Source of the DNA: an uncultured Roseovarius sp.
Lineage (GTDB): Bacteria > Pseudomonadota > Alphaproteobacteria > Rhodobacterales > Rhodobacteraceae
Reading direction: 5' to 3'
DNA: 64,000 nucleotides
Assembly: GCF_947489715.1 (NCBI RefSeq)
Contig: NZ_CANLER010000004.1
Span: forward strand, 248,001-312,000
Below, in pieces: positions 8,617 through 17,520 of the stretch (position 1 is its first letter; the number at the start of each line of letters is the position of its first letter). The translations under genes and the position numbers were made by a program. The notes below the pieces were generated by a model. The model ran no database searches, was not told the DNA's origin, and saw only the letters and a program-made list of their open reading frames with translations.

Positions 8617-9156
8617 ATGTCGAACCTACCCTGTCGCACACAAAAGCTGGCCCGTTTTCTGCGACTGTGCTGCTTTGCGGCCATGGCGGGGGTGCTGGCC
8701 GTGGCGGTATATGTTTCAATCGCCCCTGATCGCTTTGTGGCAGAGGCCGCGCGAGCAATGATGCCGGGCACAGAGGTTTGGGATGTCGGGAATGCCGCCA
8801 CCCTGCTTTTGTATCTAGTGGCCGCGGTCAACCTGGGCATCGTGCTGTTTGTGCTTTGGCAAGTCGCGCGGCTGACAGGGTGTTACGGGACTGGCGATGC
8901 GCTGTCATCGGCATCTGCGGATGCCATTCGCTGGATCGGGCTGGGGTTGCTGACCAAGGCAGTTATCGGCGTGTTGGATGATACGGCCACCGGCCTGATC
9001 CTGAGTATTGATGCGCCATCAGGGCAGGGCATGCTGGTGATCTCATTCGGGTCGACCGACATCTGGTTCGCGCTGGCGGGCGGGTTGATGCTGTTGATCG
9101 GGCTTGTCATGTTGCAGGCAGTTGACGTGGCCGAGGATAACCGGGGCTTCGTTTGA
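8617..9156 (+). CDS. DUF2975-like membrane protein
   Basis: About 4 TM segments; overlaps a small XRE regulator (TGATG), an arrangement typical of DUF2975/YozG-type pairs. Confidence 0.75.
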   Translation: MSNLPCRTQKLARFLRLCCFAAMAGVLAVAVYVSIAPDRFVAEAARAMMPGTEVWDVGNAATLLLYLVAAVNLGIVLFVLWQVARLTGCYGTGDALSSASADAIRWIGLGLLTKAVIGVLDDTATGLILSIDAPSGQGMLVISFGSTDIWFALAGGLMLLIGLVMLQAVDVAEDNRGFV

Positions 9157-9365
9157 TGCGGGTTGTTGTCCGGCTGGACGTGATGCTGGCGCTGCGGAAG
9201 ATGAAATCGCGCGAACTGGCCGAGCATGTGGGTATCAGCGAGCAGAATATCAGCCTGCTGAAATCCGGGAAGGTCAAGGGCATCAGGTTCGAGACCCTGG
9301 CGCGCATCTGTAAGGTGTTGGATTGTCAGCCCGGTGATTTGCTGGATGTCGTGGACGACACCTAG
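9156..9365 (+). CDS. Small Cro/CI (XRE, YozG-like) HTH regulator
   Basis: MALRKMKSRELAEHVGISEQNISLLKSGKVKGIRFETLARICKVLDCQPGDLL-like HTH. Confidence 0.9.
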   Translation: MRVVVRLDVMLALRKMKSRELAEHVGISEQNISLLKSGKVKGIRFETLARICKVLDCQPGDLLDVVDDT

Positions 9366-10810
9366 GATGTGCCGCTGGCGGGTTTCGGCTGATCCTCTTC
9401 GTCGGGCTCCTGATCCGGTTCGGGCATGGGCGCGTCGTCGTTGTCGCCCAGCAGTCGAACCTCGCGCTGCGGGAAGGGGATCGAGATGTTGTTTTCCTTG
9501 AAGATATCCCAAAGCGCCAGATAGACATTGCCGCGGATATTGGTCAGCCCGCCGGTGGGATCGGAAATCCAGAAACGCAGGATGTAATCGACGCTGCTGT
9601 CGCCGAACCCCACGATATGGCACACGGGTGCCTTGAAGCTGAGTACCCGGTCGACGCTTTTGGCCGCTGCAATTGCAAGTTTGCGCACATCGTGCGGATC
9701 GCAGCCGTAGGAGGTGCCGAAATAGATGTCGAGCCGGACGAAATCGTTGGAATGGGACCAGTTCACCACTTGTCCGGTGATCAGGTCTTCGTTCGGGATC
9801 AGGTATTCGCGCCCGTCGCGGGTGACAACCGAGACATAGCGCGCGCCCAGTGAATTGATCCAGCCAAAGGTCTCGCCCAGCGATATCACGTCGCCCGGTT
9901 TGATCGACTTGTCCATCAGGATGATCACGCCTGAGACAAGGTTCGAGACCACTTTTTGCAGGCCGAAACCAAGGCCCACACCGATGGCACCCGAGAGAAC
10001 CGCAAGGCCGGTCAGGTCGAAGCCCACGGCGCGCAGACCGATGAAGAAGGCCGCGCCATAGAGCAGCACCTGCAGGAACTTGACCGCCAGCACCTGCATC
10101 GAGGGCGAGATGTCCTTGTTGCTTCTGATCCTTGCGGTGGTGGTGCGAGACAGGAACCGCGCCAGCACGAATAGCGAGGTAATGATCACGATACCCTGCA
10201 GGATCAGCCAGATGGAAAAGCGGGTTTCGCCGATATGCAAGGCGGCGCTGTCGAGAATAACCTGCGCCTCATCGGTCAGGTTGAGGATCACCAATGTGGC
10301 CCATGCCCAGCCGCCATAACGCACGATCGTACGCATGAAGCCATTTGAGATAAGCCGGGTCAGAAGTGCGATCACCAGCCAAGCGGTGGCAAGGCTGGCC
10401 ACGACCCCCAGCAGGTAGGTTCGACTGGGCCAGGTGAATTCCCGCATCGTCCACACGATCGGCCAGATCGCCAGCACAAAGATGATCAGGCGGATCCGGC
10501 GATGTAGCAGAACACCAAGGCGCATGCGCCATTTCGGCCAGCCCTCGCGGGTGCGCAGCCAATGGTGCAGCTTGGGGCCGACGAAGCGGGCGATCAGGTG
10601 GGCGAGCAGGAACGTTCCGACGGCGATGCCGATCTGATAAGCGTTCCAGGGCCGCATCAGTCCATCCAGGAAAACATATGCCTGATCCCAGAGCGACAGG
10701 GCGATTTCCTGCGCGTCCTGGGCGATTTCCTGCGCGTCCTGGGCTATTTCCTGTGCGTCCTGCGCGATCTCAACAGTGTCTTGCGCGGCCTTGACCGTTT
10801 CCTGTTCCAT
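9362..10810 (-). CDS. Mechanosensitive ion channel of MscS family with an N-terminal AQDAQEI repeat
   Basis: GAIGVGLGFGLQKVVSNLVSGVIILMDKSIKPGDVI MscS core. Confidence 0.93.
   Translation of the reverse strand: MEQETVKAAQDTVEIAQDAQEIAQDAQEIAQDAQEIALSLWDQAYVFLDGLMRPWNAYQIGIAVGTFLLAHLIARFVGPKLHHWLRTREGWPKWRMRLGVLLHRRIRLIIFVLAIWPIVWTMREFTWPSRTYLLGVVASLATAWLVIALLTRLISNGFMRTIVRYGGWAWATLVILNLTDEAQVILDSAALHIGETRFSIWLILQGIVIITSLFVLARFLSRTTTARIRSNKDISPSMQVLAVKFLQVLLYGAAFFIGLRAVGFDLTGLAVLSGAIGVGLGFGLQKVVSNLVSGVIILMDKSIKPGDVISLGETFGWINSLGARYVSVVTRDGREYLIPNEDLITGQVVNWSHSNDFVRLDIYFGTSYGCDPHDVRKLAIAAAKSVDRVLSFKAPVCHIVGFGDSSVDYILRFWISDPTGGLTNIRGNVYLALWDIFKENNISIPFPQREVRLLGDNDDAPMPEPDQEPDEEDQPKPASGTS
10701..10784. 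repeat. 21-bp tandem repeat, four units (first two identical)
   Basis: GCGATTTCCTGCGCGTCCTGG at 10701-10721 and 10722-10742, degenerate copies at 10743-10763 and 10764-10784. Confidence 0.9.
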
Positions 10811-10905
10811 GCAGTCACATTGGCATGGCCCGACGGGCGCAACAAGCCCGGCTGGACAGTGGCGGCAACTTGGCCTTTCTTGGGGTGAAGATGCGGAGGA
10901 TTCGA

Positions 10906-11841
10906 ATGTCGACAGCGCTGGTGACCCATCCCGATTGCCTGGAACATGTAAACCCGCCGGGCCACCCCGAACAGGTCGCGCGGCTGGAGCATATTCTGGC
11001 CGCGCTGGAGGGTAAGGCGCTGGCGCGCATCAAGGCGCCGCTGGTGGCCGAGGATGATCTGGCCCTGGCGCATCCGGCAGAATATATCGAGATGATCCGC
11101 AATGCCGCACCCGCGCAGGGCTGGGCGCAGCTGGATGGGGACACGTTCATGTCGCCCGGTTCGTTGGAGGCGGCGCACCGGGCGGCGGGCGGTGCCGTGC
11201 GGGCCGTGGATATGGTGCTGACCGGCGAGGCGGGCAATGCCTTTGTCGCCTGTCGGCCACCGGGGCATCACGCCGAGACTTCGACCGCGATGGGGTTTTG
11301 CCTGTTCGGCAATGTGGCGATCGCTGCGAAACATGCCCTTGCACATCATGAGCTGAGCCGTGTCGCGATCGTCGATTTCGACGTGCATCATGGCAATGGC
11401 ACGCAGGATCTGGTCGAGGGGGATCGGCGTATCCTGTTCTGCTCGACCCATCAGTCGCCGCTTTTTCCCGGCACCGGTCACGCGCATGAAACCGGCGCGT
11501 ACAATAACGTGCTGAATGTGCCGCTGCCCGATGGCACTAGCAGTGCGAGGTTTCGCAAGGTGATGGACGGATCGGTGCTGCCTGCTGTGGATCGCTTCAA
11601 GCCGGAGTTGGTTCTTGTCTCTGCCGGGTTTGATGCGCATCAGGCTGATCCGCTGGCCGGGATGCGCCTGACCGAGGATGATTTCATCTGGGTGACGGAG
11701 CGGATTTGCGATCTGGCCGATGCGCATTGTCAGGGCCGTGTGGTGGCCAGCCTTGAGGGCGGGTATGACCTTGATGCACTGGCATCGAGTGTCGCGGCGC
11801 ATGTCGATGTGCTGATCCGGCGGGGGGCGGATGAGGGTTGA
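10906..11841 (+). CDS. Histone deacetylase/acetoin utilization family deacetylase
   Basis: CRPPGHHAE, VDFDVHHGNGTQ, SAGFDAHQ motifs; ORF opens at 10825. Confidence 0.93.
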   Translation: MSTALVTHPDCLEHVNPPGHPEQVARLEHILAALEGKALARIKAPLVAEDDLALAHPAEYIEMIRNAAPAQGWAQLDGDTFMSPGSLEAAHRAAGGAVRAVDMVLTGEAGNAFVACRPPGHHAETSTAMGFCLFGNVAIAAKHALAHHELSRVAIVDFDVHHGNGTQDLVEGDRRILFCSTHQSPLFPGTGHAHETGAYNNVLNVPLPDGTSSARFRKVMDGSVLPAVDRFKPELVLVSAGFDAHQADPLAGMRLTEDDFIWVTERICDLADAHCQGRVVASLEGGYDLDALASSVAAHVDVLIRRGADEG

Positions 11842-11889
11842 TGTCAGGCGCGCCCTTTTGGAGAGGTATCGCGCATCCCGGTTTGGGGT

Positions 11890-12819
11890 TTACTCGGCCG
11901 CGTAGCGTTTGCGCGCGGCGCTTTCCTGTATCAGCCATTTGGCCACGATCTCGCTTTCAGCCGGGGGTTTGCTGCCCTGACGGGTCAGCAGGTAATAGCC
12001 TGAATTGGTTCGGACAAATTCCGACCCCAGCGGGCGGATCAGGTTGCCGGATTGCAGGTGATGATCCACCAGATGCCCCCACCCCAGCGAGATGCCAAGA
12101 CCGTCGATCGCGGCCTGAATCGCCAGCGGGTAGGTGTTTACAAAGGTCGAATGCCGTACCAGTTCCGGGTCATGGCCCTTGCGGGACAGCCAGGTTTTCC
12201 AGTTCAGCCATTCGGTATGGTTGTTATTGACCTCGATCAGGGCGTGATCCAGCAAATCCTGCGTGTCCGGTATGGTCACATGGTTTTCCAGATAGCCGGG
12301 CGCGCAGACCGGAAACACCGTTTCGCCAAACAGCAGCCGCGCGTCAAAACCGGGCCAGTTGCCATCGCCGCGCAGGATCGCGAGGTCATAGTCCTCGGTC
12401 AGGCATTCGGTGTCCAGATCGCTTGACATCAGCGAGATGGTGATATTGCGATTGGCCTGCCGGAACTTGCGCAACCGGGGCATGAGCCAGAGCGAGGAAA
12501 CCGAATTTGTGGCCGACATCCGCACCGTCGTGGGGGCGTGATCGGTCATCATCTCTTCTGAGATCTGGGCGATACCGGCCAGTGCCGGGGTCACGCCATT
12601 GAGCAGTTTCCGCCCCTGTTCGGTCAGCTGGACTGACCGATGCCCGCGCACAAAGAGCGCGCAGTCGAAATGCTGCTCTAGCAGCTTCATCTTGCGGCTG
12701 ATCGCGGTCTCGCTGACATGCAGTTCTTTGGCCGTGGCGGCAAAGCTTTCAAGCTCGGCCGCGATCTGAAAAGTCACCAGATAATCAAGCCGTGGTAGCG
12801 CGGCGCGATTTTTCAGCAT
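11890..12819 (-). CDS. LysR-family regulator, divergent from the TMAO-type operon
   Basis: LysR HTH (SFAATAKELHVSETAISRKMKLLEQHF). Confidence 0.92.
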   Translation of the reverse strand: MLKNRAALPRLDYLVTFQIAAELESFAATAKELHVSETAISRKMKLLEQHFDCALFVRGHRSVQLTEQGRKLLNGVTPALAGIAQISEEMMTDHAPTTVRMSATNSVSSLWLMPRLRKFRQANRNITISLMSSDLDTECLTEDYDLAILRGDGNWPGFDARLLFGETVFPVCAPGYLENHVTIPDTQDLLDHALIEVNNNHTEWLNWKTWLSRKGHDPELVRHSTFVNTYPLAIQAAIDGLGISLGWGHLVDHHLQSGNLIRPLGSEFVRTNSGYYLLTRQGSKPPAESEIVAKWLIQESAARKRYAAE

Positions 12820-12886
12820 GTGCAAAGGCCCCTGGGCAGCTTGGCGTTTTGATAGAACGGTTAACAATTAAGGCGGTTTGACGGGT

Positions 12887-12909
12887 TTGCCAAACTTTTT
12901 GTTGGGCAA
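12887..12909. promoter_or_regulatory. Inverted repeat TTGCCAAAC-TTTTT-GTTGGGCAA, candidate LysR operator
   Basis: Read directly in the divergent intergenic region; one mismatch. Confidence 0.6.
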
Positions 12910-13008
12910 GGCAAAACCTTTTTAGAATCACACCTGTGCAGAATTTAGGTCATACTGGAGCTTCTAAAACCGAGCGTCCGCTTTGCACGGACGCCTCTTG
13001 AACGCTAA

Positions 13009-13971
<963 letters not shown>

Positions 13972-14042
13972 AGCTGTTGCTAAAAGGTGGTGAGCCGCCC
14001 TTTACATTAGTATCGGGCCGGCCCGCCATCCAAGCCAAGATT

Positions 14043-14078
14043 GCCCGTCCGCGCCTTGTTGATCGGGCGGGCTTTCTT
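14043..14078 (+). terminator. Hairpin plus T-rich tail between the SBP and ATPase genes (probable attenuator)
   Basis: GCCCGTCC…GGGCGGGC followed by TTTCTT. Confidence 0.6.
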
Positions 14079-14133
14079 CACCGAGTTGCGAGCTTCTTTG
14101 TAAGATGGGCTCGCTCAGCCAGGAATTAATTAG

Positions 14134-15162
14134 ATGTCAGACGATACACCCGTCATTTCATGCCGTAATGTCTGGAAATTATTCGGACCGAACCCCAAAC
14201 AATATCTCGCAAACATGCCTGCTGATCGCAGTTTCGACGAGATTCGCGCTGACGGTTACATCGCCGGTGTCAAGGATGTCTCGCTGGAGGTGGGCCGAGG
14301 CGAAATGCTGGTGATCATGGGCCTGTCCGGGTCTGGCAAGTCGACATTGGTGCGATGCTTTTCGCGCCTGCACGATATCACCGGCGGTACCATCGAGGTC
14401 GATGGTGAGAGCATCATGGACATGGACGAGAACGCGCTGATCGAAATGCGACGCAGCAAGATGGGCATGGTGTTCCAATCCTTTGGTCTGCTGCCGCACC
14501 GGACAGTGCTGGACAACGTGGCCTTTCCGCTGGAAATGCGCGGTCAGGACAAGCATGACCGGCGCGAACGCGCGCTGGAGGTGATCAAGTTGGTCGGTCT
14601 TGAGGGCCGCGAAGAATACTTTCCGCGCGAATTGTCCGGTGGTCAGCAACAGCGTGTGGGCATCGCCCGCAGCCTGGCGATCGAGCCTGATATCTGGTTC
14701 CTGGATGAGCCGTTTTCGGCGCTGGACCCGCTTATCCGTCGTGAGATGCAGGATGAGTTCCTGCGTTTGCAGGAAATGCTGGGCAAGACCATTGTCTTTA
14801 TCACCCATGATTTCGACGAGGCACTCCGCCTGGCCGATCGGATTGCCATCATGAAGGACGGGGCGGTTGAGCAGTGCGATACACCGGATCAGATCGTGCT
14901 GAACCCGCAAACGCCTTATGTCGAGAAATTCACCGAAGAGATCGAGAAATCCCGCGTCGTGCATGCGCGCGTTCTGGCTGGACCGGTCAATGGATCCACA
15001 CCCGAGGGCGAACCGGTGCGCGCAGGCCACACGATCCTGCAGTTGGCCCGGCAATTGGTCAACGACCCGCGCGAGGAACTGCCGGTTGCCAACCGGCATG
15101 GCGAGCTGATCGGCGTGATGAACCGGCAAGAAGCGCTGGACGTGCTGCTGGGGAAAGGGTGA
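14134..15162 (+). CDS. Betaine-type ABC transporter ATP-binding protein (TmoW/TmoV-type; letter not assigned)
   Basis: Walker A GLSGSGKST, signature LSGGQQQR, CBS-like C-terminus. Confidence 0.9.
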   Translation: MSDDTPVISCRNVWKLFGPNPKQYLANMPADRSFDEIRADGYIAGVKDVSLEVGRGEMLVIMGLSGSGKSTLVRCFSRLHDITGGTIEVDGESIMDMDENALIEMRRSKMGMVFQSFGLLPHRTVLDNVAFPLEMRGQDKHDRRERALEVIKLVGLEGREEYFPRELSGGQQQRVGIARSLAIEPDIWFLDEPFSALDPLIRREMQDEFLRLQEMLGKTIVFITHDFDEALRLADRIAIMKDGAVEQCDTPDQIVLNPQTPYVEKFTEEIEKSRVVHARVLAGPVNGSTPEGEPVRAGHTILQLARQLVNDPREELPVANRHGELIGVMNRQEALDVLLGKG

Positions 15163-15163
15163 C

Positions 15164-17137
15164 ATGGCCGATATCGCTGCAAAGCTGGAACAAGAAACTG
15201 GCGGGTTAAGCAAGACCCGCATCGTCCAAATCCTGATCGGCGTGGCTGTGTTGTTGATCCTTGCGCGCCCGGTTCTGCCCGATTTCCTTGTTCGGCTGCC
15301 CGAAGCGTGGATCCCGCCGCTGGCAGACTGGCTGGATGCGATCTTTGGCTTCCTGATTGATGATCTGAAACTGACCGTTCTGACCCGCTGGTTTGCCGAG
15401 GGGCCGCTGGATTTCATGCTGGGGCTAACCGCAAATCTGCTGGAAGGCAAGCATCGCTGGCCCTTTATCGGCCCATTGCCCTGGTCCTGTGTCGCCGCCG
15501 TGGCGGCCGTGATCGGCTATTATCTGGGCGGCTGGCGTCTGGGTCTGCTGGGCGGTGGTACGTTTGTCTGGACCGCGCTGGTGGGCCAGTGGACCATCGC
15601 GATGCAGACGCTTTCGGTGCTGGCCGTAGCAGCGCCGCTGGCGTTCACGATTGGTCTGCTGATGGGCATTGCCGCGTGGAAATGGGACTGGTTCGATCGG
15701 GCGGTCAAACCTTTCTTGGCCATATTACAGACAATTCCGTTCTTCACCTACCTGCTGCCGGCGGTCATCTTCTTCAAGGTTGGCCCGACCGCGGGCGCGA
15801 TTGCCACCACGATCTATGCGATCCCGCCGATGGTTCTGATGACGGCGCTTGGCCTCAAGAAAGTCTCGCCCGAGATTGTCGAGGCGGGCAAGATGTCAGG
15901 CTCGACCCGCTGGCAGATGCTGACAAAGGTTTACCTGCCCTCTGCGCGCACCGAAATTCTGGTGGGCGTGAACCAGGTGATCATGCTGTGTCTGGCGATG
16001 GTGGTTCTGACCGCGTTCATCGGCATGCCCGGCCTGGGTGGCAAATTGCTGGCGATGATGAACAGTTTCAAACTAGGCCGGTCGTTCGAGATTGGCGTCA
16101 CCATCGTGCTGGTTGCGGTCATGCTGGACCGGTTTTCCAAGGCCTGGGTGGTGAAACTGCCCGAGCATTTCGAGCGCGGCACATCGTGGTTCGTGCAGCA
16201 CAAATACCTGGTGGCTGCAATTGTTGGTTTCCTGGGCTTCCTTCTGATCTCGCAGTTTATTGAGATCCTTTACGAGGTTGGCCGCAGGCAGTCGCTGTCG
16301 ATGGGCAAAGAGATGGACGGCCTGATCAAGGGTTTTCTGGCGATCGACTTTGTGCAGTGGATAACCGGCTGGATACGCTATGTCCTCAATGTCTGGGTGC
16401 TGATCCCGTTCCGCAACGCGCTGCTTTATATTCCGACACCGGCCTTTATCATGCTTGTCGTTGCATTCGCCTACTGGCTGGGCGGCAAGCGTCCTGCGAT
16501 CTTTGCCGCGATCTTCTTTTCGATTGTGGCGCTTAGCGGCTGGTGGGACCGGTCGGTGATCACGCTTTATTCGGTGATCTCGGCGGTCGTCCTGTCGATG
16601 TTCATCGGTATCCCGCTGGGTATTGCCGCGTCGCGCAGCGAGAAGTGGTCGACCCGTATTCTGCTGCTCTGTGATACGGCGCAGACCTTCCCCAGCTTTA
16701 TCTACCTGCTGCCGGCGATCATGCTGTTTGGCGTCTCGGATGTGACGGTGGTGCTGTCGATCGTGATCTTCACCACGGTGCCGTTGACCCGCTACACCAT
16801 TGAGGGGCTGCGCACGGTACCGCCGGAAATGACCGAGGCCGCGGATATGTCAGGGGCTACCAAGCGGCAGAAGCTGTTGAGCGTGCAATTGCCACTGGCG
16901 TTGCCGACGATGGCGGTTGGTTTCAACCAGGCGATCATGTTTGCCTTCTTCATGGTGATCATTGCAGCCTTTATCGGCACGCAGGATCTAGGGCAGGAGT
17001 TGCAGCGCACGCTGGCGGGCACCGATCTGGGCAAGAACTTTGTGCTGGGCATGAACGTGGCGCTGATGGCGTTGACCTTTGATCTGACGATCATGAGCTG
17101 GGCACAAAGACGTAAAGAGGCGTTGGGGCTGGGCTGA
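15164..17137 (+). CDS. Betaine-type ABC permease with two fused permease domains
   Basis: Two EAA-type loops (VEAGKMSGSTRWQML…; TEAADMSGATKRQKLL…) in one 657-aa ORF. Confidence 0.9.
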   Translation: MADIAAKLEQETGGLSKTRIVQILIGVAVLLILARPVLPDFLVRLPEAWIPPLADWLDAIFGFLIDDLKLTVLTRWFAEGPLDFMLGLTANLLEGKHRWPFIGPLPWSCVAAVAAVIGYYLGGWRLGLLGGGTFVWTALVGQWTIAMQTLSVLAVAAPLAFTIGLLMGIAAWKWDWFDRAVKPFLAILQTIPFFTYLLPAVIFFKVGPTAGAIATTIYAIPPMVLMTALGLKKVSPEIVEAGKMSGSTRWQMLTKVYLPSARTEILVGVNQVIMLCLAMVVLTAFIGMPGLGGKLLAMMNSFKLGRSFEIGVTIVLVAVMLDRFSKAWVVKLPEHFERGTSWFVQHKYLVAAIVGFLGFLLISQFIEILYEVGRRQSLSMGKEMDGLIKGFLAIDFVQWITGWIRYVLNVWVLIPFRNALLYIPTPAFIMLVVAFAYWLGGKRPAIFAAIFFSIVALSGWWDRSVITLYSVISAVVLSMFIGIPLGIAASRSEKWSTRILLLCDTAQTFPSFIYLLPAIMLFGVSDVTVVLSIVIFTTVPLTRYTIEGLRTVPPEMTEAADMSGATKRQKLLSVQLPLALPTMAVGFNQAIMFAFFMVIIAAFIGTQDLGQELQRTLAGTDLGKNFVLGMNVALMALTFDLTIMSWAQRRKEALGLG

Positions 17138-17520
17138 TGGCGGGGTTGGCGGAACATCGTACGATTGCCGCGTTCAACAGGGACGTGTTCGAGCCGATGA
17201 TGCTGGATGGCGAACCGCTGGAAGGGTCCTGGTGGCACAATATCTCGTTCGACGAGACCACCGGCGAGGGCAGCTATCTGATGATCATGGCCCCCGGCGC
17301 CAAATCCAACCCGCACCGGCATAACGGTCCGGAAGAATTCTATATGGTCGAAGGTGATCTGGTGGATTGCGATGGAACGACTTACCACGCGGGCGATTTC
17401 ATCTCGCTCGAAGGTGGTTCGGCGCATGAAAGCCATTCGCCTTCGGGCTGCAAGATCGTCGTCACCCATCGCGGGGTGGTCGACAATATCGCCAAATCTG
17501 AACTGGAGGGCCTGACATGA
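17137..17520 (+). CDS. Cupin-domain protein
   Basis: PHRHNGPEEFYMVEGDL…GDFISLEGGSAHESHS; translationally coupled to neighbours. Confidence 0.9.
   Translation: MAGLAEHRTIAAFNRDVFEPMMLDGEPLEGSWWHNISFDETTGEGSYLMIMAPGAKSNPHRHNGPEEFYMVEGDLVDCDGTTYHAGDFISLEGGSAHESHSPSGCKIVVTHRGVVDNIAKSELEGLT

Noticed and set aside
10744-11802. 352-aa ORF on - strand
   Set aside because: Antisense to the histone-deacetylase-family gene; no motifs.
14179-15450. 423-aa ORF on - strand
   Set aside because: Antisense to the ABC ATPase gene with clear Walker and signature motifs.
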